Shown in pieces: positions 1-5,783 of a stretch of DNA of 5,823 nucleotides (positions within the stretch are counted from its first letter, which is position 1; every line of letters starts with the position of its first letter). The position numbers were made by a program, and so were the translations under genes. The notes beneath the pieces were generated by a model. The model was not told the origin of the DNA and searched no databases. It worked only from the letters and a program-made list of their open reading frames with translations. Source of the stretch: Pseudomonadota bacterium (GTDB taxonomy: Bacteria > Pseudomonadota > Alphaproteobacteria > Rhizobiales > Rhizobiaceae); NCBI GenBank assembly GCA_023419995.1, contig JAEZXF010000320.1, positions 1 to 5,823 of the forward strand, read 5' to 3'.

Positions 1-447
1 GTCCGGCGTCAGCTGCCTGGCCATGCCCCAGACGGCGTGCGCCACCACGGCGACGGCCACGAGCTTCAGCCCGTGGACGAGGCCCTCGGCCGCCGGCCCG
101 TCGAAGGCGGCCGCGCCATGGGCGAAGGCGAGCAGGAGCAGGGCGGACGGCAGGGTGAAGGCGGCCCATGCGGCGATGCCGCCCAAGACGCCGTTGCCGC
201 GCAGGACGCCGAGCGAGAAGCCGACCTGGCTCGACGCCGGCCCCGGCAAGAACTGGCACAGCGCCACGAGGTCGGCATAGGCCTCCTCGCCGATCCAACG
301 GCGCCGGACGACGAACTCGTCGCGAAAGTAACCGAGATGCGCGATCGGGCCGCCGAACGAGGTCAGGCCGAGCTTGAGGAACGCGAGGAAGACCTCCGGC
401 ACCGAGGCCTCCGGCTGCGGTATCGCGGGGGCTGCCCCCTCCGTCAT
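1..447 (-). CDS. chrA: Chromate transporter ChrA (CHR family), N-terminal part, cut by window edge
   Basis: This is the first 149 codons of a CHR-family membrane protein; the gene runs off the left edge, so no stop codon is visible. The N-terminal half of CHR proteins is recognisable: after about 18 polar residues comes FLKLGLTSFGGPIAHLGYF (about 22-40), then an RRRWIGEEAYADLVALCQF stretch and LPGPASSQVGFSLG, the conserved core of this family. Hydrophobic segments follow (about 88-110 and 122-140). Known family members (ChrA of Pseudomonas and Cupriavidus) export chromate from the cytoplasm at the inner membrane. The ATG chosen is the first in frame and gives the usual short hydrophilic N-terminus, though its ribosome-binding site is weak. 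It lies 58 bp downstream of arsC on the same strand with no terminator between them, so co-transcription is likely. Family assignment is secure; chromate as the true substrate is inferred, because CHR proteins are widespread and few are tested. Confidence 0.9.
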   Translation of the reverse strand, partial: MTEGAAPAIPQPEASVPEVFLAFLKLGLTSFGGPIAHLGYFRDEFVVRRRWIGEEAYADLVALCQFLPGPASSQVGFSLGVLRGNGVLGGIAAWAAFTLPSALLLLAFAHGAAAFDGPAAEGLVHGLKLVAVAVVAHAVWGMARQLTPD

Positions 448-505
448 CGCGCGTTGCGGCCGGCGGCCGCTCCCTGCTTCACGCCGGCGTGGCCACGGTG
501 CCGCC

Positions 506-931
506 TCACGGCTTCGGCACCCGCTGGCCGCGGTGGTCGACGACCACCTCGCCGTCTTCCTTGCTGAACGGGCCGCGCTGCGCCGGCAGCAGGGAAAGCA
601 CCTCCTCGGAAGGGCGGCACAGCTTCGCGCCCTTCGGGCTGACGACGATCGGCCGGTTGATGAGGATCGGATGCGCCAGCATCGCGTCGAGGATCCGGTC
701 GTCGCTCAGCTGCGGGTCGGCGAGGCCGAGCGCGGCGTAGGGCGTGCCCTTCTCGCGCAGGAGCGCGCGCGCCGGAAGGCCCATGCGGCCGAGAAGCCGG
801 ACCAGTTCCTCCCGCGACGGCGGCGTCTTCAGGTACTCCACGACCCGCGGCTCGATGCCGGCGTTGCGGATCATCGCCAGCGTGTTGCGCGAGGTGCCGC
901 AGGCCGGGTTGTGATAGATGGTGACGTCCAT
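506..931 (-). CDS. arsC: Arsenate reductase, glutaredoxin-dependent (ArsC/Spx family)
   Basis: Complete 141-residue protein, the normal length for the plasmid R773-type ArsC that reduces arsenate to arsenite in the cytoplasm using glutathione and glutaredoxin. The sequence starts IYHNPACGTSRNTL, placing the catalytic cysteine at residue 11 in the CGTSRNTL loop. Arginines at 59, 93 (ILINRPIVV) and 106 (KLCRPSEE) match the three oxyanion-binding arginines of R773 ArsC (60, 94, 107), so the active site is complete and this is more likely an arsenate reductase than a YffB or Spx relative. A clear ribosome-binding site (GGGAGG, 7 bases before ATG) supports the start. It leads a probable two-gene unit with chrA and diverges from argB. 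No arsenite exporter (arsB/acr3) or ArsR regulator is visible here, so arsenite would need an exporter encoded elsewhere. Many alphaproteobacteria carry a lone chromosomal arsC like this one. Confidence 0.92.
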   Translation of the reverse strand: MDVTIYHNPACGTSRNTLAMIRNAGIEPRVVEYLKTPPSREELVRLLGRMGLPARALLREKGTPYAALGLADPQLSDDRILDAMLAHPILINRPIVVSPKGAKLCRPSEEVLSLLPAQRGPFSKEDGEVVVDHRGQRVPKP

Positions 932-970
932 GATCTGCCTCCCTCGTCGCCGACGTGCCTGCCTGCTGCC

Positions 971-999
971 GGTATCCCCGGCCTTCGGCCTCCGGTCAA
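971..999 (-). promoter_or_regulatory. Candidate sigma-70 promoter of arsC-chrA
   Basis: Read on the minus strand, CTTGACC (-35 TTGACC, 994-999) is followed 17 bases later by GATACC (971-976) as a weak -10. CTTGAC is the typical alphaproteobacterial -35. The distance to the arsC start (about 40 bases) suits a short leader. This is a match by eye only; the -10 fits the consensus at only three of six positions. Confidence 0.4.
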
Positions 1000-1012
1000 G
1001 GAACGGCGTTCC
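1000..1012. promoter_or_regulatory. 13-bp palindrome abutting the arsC -35 box, possible operator
   Basis: GGAACG and CGTTCC flank a single central base, forming a perfect 6+1+6 palindrome. It touches the upstream edge of the candidate arsC -35 box, a position used by both repressors and activators. No regulator gene is in the window and the motif does not match an operator I recognise, so the role is inferred from position alone. Confidence 0.3.
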
Positions 1013-1122
1013 GATGAAGGCCGCCTCGACCCGAGGACCGCAGCATAGCGGCCGTCGATGACGGTTTTTCCGCCTGCCGGCCGTCGACCGTCCGGGACGG
1101 CGTCGAACGGCGCTGTTGCCGA

Positions 1123-1150
1123 TTGTCTGGCCGGCCGCTTGCCGCTATGA
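1123..1150 (+). promoter_or_regulatory. Candidate sigma-70 promoter of argB
   Basis: TTGTCT (1123-1128), a 16-base spacer and CTATGA (1145-1150) resemble the alphaproteobacterial TTGNCN / CTATNN promoter form. Transcription would begin near 1157, about 35 bases before the argB ATG. No competing signal of similar quality was seen in the 932-1191 gap on this strand. Confidence 0.4.
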
Positions 1151-1191
1151 GACGCGCCAGAACGCATTCCCCCTGACCTGCCGAGGACGCG

Positions 1192-2088
1192 ATGACCACG
1201 GACCAGCTTGCCACCGCCGAGCAGCAGGCGCGCCTGCTTTCGGCCGCCCTGCCTTTCATGCAGCGCTACGAGAACAAGACCGTGGTGGTGAAGTATGGCG
1301 GCCACGCCATGGGCGACACCGAGCTGGGCAAGGCCTTCGCCCGCGACATCGCGCTGCTGAAGCAGTCGGGCGTCAACCCCATCGTCGTGCACGGCGGCGG
1401 CCCGCAGATCGGCGCGATGCTGACCAGGATGGGCATCGAATCGAAGTTCGAGGGCGGCCTGCGCGTCACCGACCAGAAGACGGTCGAGATCGTCGAGATG
1501 GTTCTGGCCGGCTCGATCAACAAGGAGATCGTCGCGCTGATCAATGCCGAGGGCGAGTGGGCGATCGGCCTGTGCGGCAAGGACGGCAACATGGTCTTCG
1601 CCCAGAAGGCGCGCAAGACCGTCCGCGACCCCGGCAGCAACATCGAGAAGGTGCTCGATCTCGGCTTCGTCGGCGAGCCGGTCGAGGTCGACCGCACACT
1701 GCTCGACCTCCTCGCCCGCTCCGAGATGATCCCGGTGATCGCCCCCGTCGCCCCCGGCCGCGACGGCCACACCTACAACATCAACGCCGACACCTTCGCC
1801 GGCGCCATCGCCGGTGCGCTGAACGCGACGCGCCTTCTCTTCCTGACCGACGTGCCGGGCGTGCTCGACAAGGACAGGAACCTGATCGACGAGCTGACCG
1901 TGGCCGAGGCGAAGGCGCTGATCGCCGACGGCACCATCTCCGGCGGCATGATCCCCAAGGTCGAGACCTGCATCGAGGCCATCGAGCGCGGCGTCGAGGG
2001 CGTCGTCATCCTCAACGGCAAGACCCCCCACTCGGTGCTTCTGGAGCTGTTCACCGAGCACGGCGCCGGCACGCTGATCGTCCGCTGA
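1192..2088 (+). CDS. argB: Acetylglutamate kinase (N-acetyl-L-glutamate 5-phosphotransferase)
   Basis: Complete 298-residue amino-acid-kinase-family enzyme that phosphorylates N-acetylglutamate with ATP, the second step of arginine biosynthesis in the cytoplasm. Visible landmarks in order: [10 protein letters not shown] (31-40, with Lys34 at the phosphate site), [10 protein letters not shown] (65-74), the substrate-binding Arg91 in RVTD, YNINAD (195-200), [10 protein letters not shown] (218-227) and GGMIPK (251-256, Lys256 equivalent to the second catalytic lysine). The roughly 29 residues before the first beta strand ([16 protein letters not shown]) look like the N-terminal helix of hexameric, arginine-inhibited enzymes such as that of Pseudomonas aeruginosa, and the shorter E. 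coli type lacks it; feedback inhibition by arginine is therefore predicted. The start is supported by GAGG 7 bases upstream of the ATG and by the N-terminus usual in rhizobia. It stands alone on this strand; no other arg gene is adjacent. Confidence 0.97.
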   Translation: MTTDQLATAEQQARLLSAALPFMQRYENKTVVVKYGGHAMGDTELGKAFARDIALLKQSGVNPIVVHGGGPQIGAMLTRMGIESKFEGGLRVTDQKTVEIVEMVLAGSINKEIVALINAEGEWAIGLCGKDGNMVFAQKARKTVRDPGSNIEKVLDLGFVGEPVEVDRTLLDLLARSEMIPVIAPVAPGRDGHTYNINADTFAGAIAGALNATRLLFLTDVPGVLDKDRNLIDELTVAEAKALIADGTISGGMIPKVETCIEAIERGVEGVVILNGKTPHSVLLELFTEHGAGTLIVR

Positions 2089-2198
2089 GGCGGCATGACG
2101 GCCGGCCGGCAAGCCGAGACGGGTTGTCGGTGCCGACGTAGAGCCATCGTCCTGCCTTCGGGCACCTTTCCGGTGAACCGGATTTGGAGGAGCCGCGA

Positions 2199-2271
2199 GG
2201 TCACGGCTATCTCCTTCCCTTCAGGGGAGGGGATGTCGGCATGCAGGCGAGGGGCGGGGCAGGCCGTGACC
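2199..2271. repeat. Nested dyads in the argB / EamA convergent gap, possible weak terminator
   Basis: The 196-bp gap between the two convergent genes (2089-2284) holds no convincing gene. GGTCACGGC (2199-2207) and GCCGTGACC (2263-2271) are perfect 9-bp inverted repeats. Between them CCTTCCC (2213-2219) can pair with the following GGGGAGG through a TTCA loop, with one G-T wobble. No T-tract follows on either strand, so this is not a standard intrinsic terminator. It may still slow transcription from both sides or be a degraded repeat. Confidence 0.35.
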
Positions 2272-2284
2272 GTCGGGCGTCGGC

Positions 2285-3190
2285 CTAACCCATCAGCACC
2301 AGCACCACGATGCCCAGCACGATCAGGATGCAGCCGGCAGCCTCGATGCGGTTGACCTTCTCGCGGAAGACGAACACCGACGAGGCGAAGGTGAAGAGCA
2401 TCTCGACCTGCCCCAGCGCCTTGACCACGGCCGCCTGCTGCAGCGTCATCGCCATGAACCAGCCGAACGAGGCGCTGGCGCCGGCGAAGCCGGTCAGCAG
2501 CGACGGCTTCCACGCGCGGGTGATGCGGCCGAGCTCGGCGGGGTCCTTCCACACCATCCACGCCGTCATCACCGCGGTCTGGAGGGCCAGCGCACAGACC
2601 AGCGTCACCGCGGCCTGCATCATGAAGTTCGGCCCGCCCAGCGCCAGCGACGCCGCCCGGTAGGCGACGGCCGCCATGCCGAACAGCGCCCCCGACGCAA
2701 GCCCGATCATGGCGTTGCGCGCGAAGACCGAGGTGACGAGGTTGCGCCAGCTCATGCTCATATGCGCGACCGAAATCAGCATCACGCCGAGAACGCTGAT
2801 GCCGATGGCGACGAGGCTTCCCGCGCTCGCCCGCTCGCCGAAGAAGACGAGGGCGAACAGCGCCGCCTGCGCCGGCTCGGTGCGCGAATAGGCCGTGCCG
2901 ACGGCGAAGTTGCGGTGGGAGAACAGATGCACCAGCAGGAAGGTGCCGGCGATCTGGCTGAACGCGCCGACGACGACCCACAGCAGGAACGGACCGTCCG
3001 GTACGGGGATCGCGTCGCCGCGCAGGATCGCCAGCGCCGCGAGGAAGACCAGCGCGAAGGGCAGACCGAAACCGAAGCGAACGAAGGTCGCCCCGGTGGT
3101 GCCCATGACGGATTTGAGGTGTTTCTGCGTCGCCGAGCGCAGGTTCTGCAGGAAGGCGGCGGCAAGCGTGATCGGTATCCAGAGATCCAT
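2285..3190 (-). CDS. EamA/DMT-superfamily inner-membrane permease
   Basis: Complete 301-residue hydrophobic protein with ten predicted membrane segments (about 4-20, 33-57, 68-89, 98-118, 123-141, 156-180, 187-212, 229-249, 252-274, 281-300) in two homologous halves, the EamA layout of the drug/metabolite transporter superfamily. Each half ends in the family's signature: ALVFFGERASAGSLVAIGI (113-131) and SVFVFREKVNRIEAAGCIL (271-289). Members export or import small metabolites such as amino acids, but the substrate cannot be told from sequence. The ATG gives the expected start directly at the first membrane segment (MDLWIPITLAAAFLQNLRSA). Its ribosome-binding site is poor, and the T-tract of the porin terminator ends only 10 bases upstream. 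That leaves no room for a promoter in between, so expression must come from terminator read-through or a promoter inside the end of the porin gene. Confidence 0.88.
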   Translation of the reverse strand: MDLWIPITLAAAFLQNLRSATQKHLKSVMGTTGATFVRFGFGLPFALVFLAALAILRGDAIPVPDGPFLLWVVVGAFSQIAGTFLLVHLFSHRNFAVGTAYSRTEPAQAALFALVFFGERASAGSLVAIGISVLGVMLISVAHMSMSWRNLVTSVFARNAMIGLASGALFGMAAVAYRAASLALGGPNFMMQAAVTLVCALALQTAVMTAWMVWKDPAELGRITRAWKPSLLTGFAGASASFGWFMAMTLQQAAVVKALGQVEMLFTFASSVFVFREKVNRIEAAGCILIVLGIVVLVLMG

Positions 3191-3200
3191 GGCGGCCCAT

Positions 3201-3233
3201 AAAAGAAAAAACCCGGCGGTTGCCCGCCGGGTT
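3201..3233 (-). terminator. Strong intrinsic terminator of porin 1
   Basis: A perfect 10-bp stem (AACCCGGCGG, 3210-3219, and CCGCCGGGTT, 3224-3233) closes on a TTGC loop. On the minus strand it is followed by a T-rich run with one C (complement of 3201-3210), the standard intrinsic terminator form. It lies 23 bases past the porin 1 stop codon. On the plus strand a shorter TTTT follows the stem, so weak two-way action is possible. Confidence 0.9.
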
Positions 3234-3256
3234 CCTTTTATCCAATCCGCTGGGGA

Positions 3257-4426
3257 TTAGAAGAAGCGCGAGAAGCGGACGAAGCCCGACACGCTGCTGT
3301 CGTCGTTGCCGGCGACGCCGTCGTCGAAGTCCGAGTAGACGATCTCGGTACGGACCGCGAAGTTCTCGACCGGGGTCCAGACGGCGTTCAGCTCGAGAGC
3401 CCAACCATCGTTGCCGGTGCCGGTGACCGCATCGGCGGCATAGAAGTCGTTGAAGTACTGCACACCGAGCGACGCGCCGAACTGGGCGTTGAAGCGGTGG
3501 AAGTACGACGCCATGATCGACCACTCCGAACCAGCCGGGCTATACGTGTTCCGGCTGTCGGCATAGAAGCCGAGGAGGCGGAACGACGAGCCGGGCGCGC
3601 CGGGGATGTTGTAGTGCAGGCCGGCGGTGACGCCGAAGCCATCCGTGCCCGGAACGACGGCGGCGCCGAAGACGTCCTCGTCGTAACCGACCTTCAACCA
3701 CGCAGCGCCCCAAGCCTGGTTGACGCCGACGACGCCGACGAAGTTCGGGGTGTAGTTGACGGCGGCGAGGGCCGCGGTCGCGGAGTCGTCAAGCTCGATC
3801 GACACGGTGCCGAAGAAGCCGTTGGAGCCCGAGAAGTTGTACTGGATTAGGTGGGTCTGGTGATAGCCGTAGTAGAAGCCGCTATCCGAGTGCGAACCAC
3901 CGGCGGCAACGCCACCCTGAGGGGTCGAGACCCACGCCGAATCGGTCCAGCCGGTGCGGAAGCCGCCGAGCGACAGCCAGGCATGGTTCAGGTACGTGCC
4001 GTCGGCCGTGGCGTAAGGGGTGCCGGCAACCGGGCCGCCGGCCGGGAACGTGACGGAGCCGGTCGCGCCGTCGGTGCGACCTGTGTCGAGGCGGACATAG
4101 CCGCGCAGCTGGCCGTATTCGGTCTCCGAACGCGCGTCGAAATAGATGCGGGCGCGGGCGTGGCTGGTCCAGCGGTCGTCGGTGTTGCCGTAATAGGGCG
4201 TGTGCGAACCGGTGTCCGACGTGCCGTACTGCGCGCGGATTTCGCCGCCGATGCGCAGGCAGGTCTCGGTGCCCGGGATGTAGAAGAAGCCGGCGCCGTA
4301 GACGTCGCAGACGCGGACGTACTCGACGGGCTCCGGCTCGGCGATCACGATCGCATCAGCCGCCTGGGCGGCCACGGAAGAAAAAAGCGCAGCCGTGGAA
4401 CCAAGGATGAGGCTCTTGAGTTTCAT
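3257..4426 (-). CDS. Outer-membrane porin of the Omp2b/Porin_2 family (porin 1)
   Basis: Complete 389-residue precursor of a general diffusion porin, a 16-stranded beta-barrel expected to form trimers in the outer membrane. A signal peptide (MKLKSLILGSTAALFSS then VAAQA) has a likely cleavage site after about residue 22-23. The mature start holds the rhizobial porin signature: YVRVCDVYGAGFFYIPGTE followed by TCLRIGGEIRAQYG, with Cys40 and Cys56 matching the cysteine pair of Brucella Omp2b. The rest alternates aromatic and small polar residues typical of barrels, and the protein ends RFSRFF with the terminal Phe needed for barrel assembly. The ATG at 4424-4426 was chosen over an in-frame start 17 codons earlier because it opens the signal peptide and follows GGAGG closely. 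It lies on the same strand as, and 37 bp behind, the recombinase gene, with no room for its own promoter. Its 5' end is an inverted copy of the porin 2 start at the right edge. Confidence 0.93.
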   Translation of the reverse strand: MKLKSLILGSTAALFSSVAAQAADAIVIAEPEPVEYVRVCDVYGAGFFYIPGTETCLRIGGEIRAQYGTSDTGSHTPYYGNTDDRWTSHARARIYFDARSETEYGQLRGYVRLDTGRTDGATGSVTFPAGGPVAGTPYATADGTYLNHAWLSLGGFRTGWTDSAWVSTPQGGVAAGGSHSDSGFYYGYHQTHLIQYNFSGSNGFFGTVSIELDDSATAALAAVNYTPNFVGVVGVNQAWGAAWLKVGYDEDVFGAAVVPGTDGFGVTAGLHYNIPGAPGSSFRLLGFYADSRNTYSPAGSEWSIMASYFHRFNAQFGASLGVQYFNDFYAADAVTGTGNDGWALELNAVWTPVENFAVRTEIVYSDFDDGVAGNDDSSVSGFVRFSRFF

Positions 4427-4447
4427 ATTCTGACCTCCAGTCAAAAT
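4427..4447 (-). repeat. Repeat copy A: porin 1 start region, inverted relative to the porin 2 copy
   Basis: The minus strand reads TTTGACTGGAGGTCAGAA (4445-4428), identical over 18 bp to the porin 2 upstream sequence at 5784-5801 but in the opposite direction. The plus strand shows two 8-bp arms, ATTCTGAC (4427-4434) and GTCAAAAT (4440-4447), inverted with one mismatch around a 5-bp asymmetric centre that contains the ribosome-binding site. Short inverted arms around a short centre are the form of a tyrosine recombinase core site. The simpler reading is a conserved translation start region of paralogous porins; both may be true. Confidence 0.7.
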
Positions 4448-4469
4448 GCGACAAAGATGGAGGTCAGAA
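4428..4469 (-). promoter_or_regulatory. 12-bp perfect hairpin that would hide the porin 1 ribosome-binding site
   Basis: On the minus strand TTCTGACCTCCA (complement of 4458-4469, overlapping the recombinase stop codon) and TGGAGGTCAGAA (complement of 4428-4439, the porin 1 ribosome-binding site) are perfect complements separated by 18 bases. An mRNA reading from the recombinase into porin 1 would fold so that the GGAGG is fully paired. This would block translation of porin 1, or couple it to the recombinase if a terminating ribosome opens the stem, because the TGA lies inside its first arm. The pairing is seen in the sequence; its effect is inferred. Confidence 0.55.
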
Positions 4470-4476
4470 ATGAACA
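4458..4476 (+). repeat. Repeat copy B: 19-bp direct repeat of the porin 2 start, overlapping the recombinase stop
   Basis: TGGAGGTCAGAAATGAACA is identical to 5790-5808, which spans the ribosome-binding site and ATG of porin 2, yet here it leads into the 3' end of the recombinase gene rather than a porin. On the minus strand it encodes the last residues Val-His-Phe and the TGA stop of the recombinase. Unlike copy A, it lacks a matching left arm. It may be an att-like direct repeat, a remnant of a porin start, or a device that silences the neighbouring porin by RNA pairing. Confidence 0.75.
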
Positions 4477-5417
4477 CCCGTCGGCCTCGGCGGGTGCGTT
4501 TCCGTGCGTTGCTCCAGCACCGGCAGGCAGGCGTCCAGATCGCGTGTGGCGAGATGGGCGTAGCGCATCGTCATCTGGAGCGTCTGGTGCCCCAGCCATG
4601 TCTGCACGCGCCGCAGGTCTATCCCGCCTCGCACCAGCCTCGAGGCGCAGGTGTGCCGCAGGATGTGTGGCACGACGTCGGCGTCGTCGCCGAGTCCGCA
4701 TTCCTCCCTGGCCGCGTGCCAGACGATCCTGAACTGATGCTGCTTTATGTGGAGGAAAGGCCCCCCGCGGGCCGGTCTCGCGGCCCGCAGCATCCCCTGC
4801 ACCCGGTTGGTGAGCGGAATGGTCCGGCTCCTGCCGGACTTGGTGATCCAGAACGTCACACGCGAGCCGTCGATATCGTTCCATCGCAGCCCGATGGCTT
4901 CGCCGAGGCGCGCGCCCGTATCGACCAGGAAGATGGCCAGGCGATAATAGTCCTCGGATCGCGACCGGATCGCCTGGAACAGCGCGATTTCCTCCTCCTG
5001 TTCCAGGAACCTGATTCGTCCCGCCCGCTCCTTCAGCCGCTTGATCTCGGGCAGGCTCCGTAGCTCGCCCATCTTGTGCGCCTTCTTCAGCAGCTTGCTG
5101 AGCGCCGCGAACTTCCGGTTTATCGTCGCATTGCTGTTGCCGCGGTCGCGCAGGCACCCGACGAGATAGTCCAGCTTCTCCTGTGGAAAATCGTCGAGCC
5201 TCTCCCTGCCGAGAAAGCGGTCCAGCTCGCGGATGAAGGATTCGACGCAGTATTTGTGAAAGCTCTCCTCCCAAAGGACGTGATGATGCGTCTCGTAAAG
5301 CTGAAGGAGCGTGCTGCCGCCCTTCTCCCCATGTCTTCCCGAGCCGGCGTCCCGGCTGCTCGCCGTCGTTTCGGGCGAGCCGGCTGCCAACGGCAGTGAA
5401 ATGCTTGGCGTATTCAT
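4464..5417 (-). CDS. Tyrosine recombinase / site-specific integrase
   Basis: Complete 317-residue phage-integrase-family recombinase. An N-terminal, mostly helical core-binding domain lies at about 35-125, after a low-complexity Ser/Gly-rich start. The catalytic domain has every expected residue: Arg170 in DTGARLGEAIGLRW, Lys193 in WITKSGRSRTIPLT, His251, Arg254 and His255 in PHILRHTCASRLV, His277 in WLGHQ, and the nucleophile Tyr286 in MTMRYAHL. It should therefore cut and rejoin DNA through a phosphotyrosine link. The length and domain plan resemble XerC/D-like and simple phage integrases, with no extra arm-binding domain evident. The ATG at 5415-5417 follows a purine-rich GGGGGA; an in-frame ATG 17 codons upstream lacks such a site. 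The gene lies between two outward-facing porin starts whose shared upstream sequences form inverted repeats. Its own last codons are made of a third repeat copy. No other phage, transposon or integron gene is present. A role in inverting this segment is inferred. Confidence 0.93.
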   Translation of the reverse strand: MNTPSISLPLAAGSPETTASSRDAGSGRHGEKGGSTLLQLYETHHHVLWEESFHKYCVESFIRELDRFLGRERLDDFPQEKLDYLVGCLRDRGNSNATINRKFAALSKLLKKAHKMGELRSLPEIKRLKERAGRIRFLEQEEEIALFQAIRSRSEDYYRLAIFLVDTGARLGEAIGLRWNDIDGSRVTFWITKSGRSRTIPLTNRVQGMLRAARPARGGPFLHIKQHQFRIVWHAAREECGLGDDADVVPHILRHTCASRLVRGGIDLRRVQTWLGHQTLQMTMRYAHLATRDLDACLPVLEQRTETHPPRPTGVHF

Positions 5418-5629
5418 CTGTTCCCCCAACAGATTTTCGGATGTCTGGCCATCTACACCGCCCTTCACCGGAATAGCGGCGATTCTCTTGCGACAGGCTG
5501 CCGCAGGAGGGGATGCGAGGGGACGATTCCACGGATGTCGGTGCCGTCGATGCCACGAAGGTTAACCGTTCCTTTCCGGGGGGGACGAAATCGTGTCATT
5601 TGTGCAACAGGCCTTTCCCATAGAACGCG

Positions 5630-5673
5630 CACAACCGCGCCATTGTGGGGATTGCGGTTGAACGGCGCGCGCC
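5630..5673. promoter_or_regulatory. Overlapping dyads over the candidate porin 2 promoter
   Basis: Three dyads crowd this stretch: CACAA (5630-5634) with TTGTG (5643-5647) across 8 bases; CAACCGC (5632-5638) with GCGGTTG (5654-5660) across 15 bases, the second arm entering the -35 box; and the perfect palindrome GGCGCGCGCC (5664-5673) inside the promoter spacer. Such an arrangement suits binding of a dimeric regulator that controls porin expression. No specific regulator can be named. Confidence 0.35.
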
Positions 5674-5685
5674 GCTGCGTATTGT
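5658..5685 (+). promoter_or_regulatory. Candidate sigma-70 promoter of porin 2
   Basis: TTGAAC (5658-5663), a 16-base spacer and TATTGT (5680-5685) form a plausible promoter. Transcription would start near 5692, giving a leader of about 110 bases before the porin 2 ATG. If the segment were inverted, the same promoter would drive porin 1. Found by eye; a second, poorer candidate begins at TTGTGC (5600). Confidence 0.45.
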
Positions 5686-5688
5686 CAG

Positions 5689-5724
5689 GCTCGAAGAAGG
5701 GGCGCACGCGTGTCTTTTTCGAGC
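5689..5724 (+). promoter_or_regulatory. Stem-loop at the 5' end of the porin leader
   Basis: GCTCGAAGAAG (5689-5699) pairs with CTTTTTCGAGC (5714-5724) over 11 bp with one G-U wobble, around a 14-base loop. It lies at the predicted start of the porin mRNA; the first bases of the stem are lost if transcription begins at 5692. A 5'-terminal stem-loop is a known mRNA-stabilising device in highly expressed outer-membrane protein genes such as E. coli ompA, and a similar role is inferred here. A DNA operator is the alternative. Confidence 0.45.
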
Positions 5725-5783
5725 ATTGGGGATGGGGCAGGGAACGCTGTCCTTCAGCAAAAATACCCAGACCCGTTTTTAAC

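Noticed and set aside
456..470. GC-only hairpin (GCGGCC and GGCCGC around GGC) just upstream of the chrA start, considered as an arsC terminator
   Set aside because: The stem is only 6 bp and no T-tract follows on the minus strand; short GC palindromes are expected by chance in DNA this GC-rich.
871..2112. 413-codon minus-strand open frame opposite argB
   Set aside because: It is antisense to a fully recognisable argB; its composition is the usual high-GC shadow and it contains no domain.
1773..3524. 583-codon minus-strand open frame spanning the EamA gene and parts of argB and porin 1
   Set aside because: It is an out-of-frame shadow that ignores three real gene boundaries and the terminator at 3201-3233.
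4427..4477. Earlier in-frame start for porin 1, 17 codons upstream
   Set aside because: It would put a polar stretch in front of an excellent signal peptide and lies inside the inverted repeats and the recombinase 3' end; the ATG at 4424-4426 has GGAGG at good spacing.
3851..4732. 293-codon plus-strand open frame opposite porin 1 and the recombinase end
   Set aside because: It is antisense to two well-supported genes, has low-complexity Ala/Arg/Gly content, and has no family resemblance.
4464..5417. Integron integrase or phage integrase of a larger prophage
   Set aside because: No attC-like cassette array, tRNA target, phage gene or transposon gene is visible in the window. The recombinase stands alone between porins, which fits a local role better. 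The DNA right of the window could change this.
5418..5468. Earlier in-frame start for the recombinase at 5468
   Set aside because: No ribosome-binding site precedes it, whereas GGGGGA lies 5 bases before the ATG at 5415-5417. The choice is probable, not certain.
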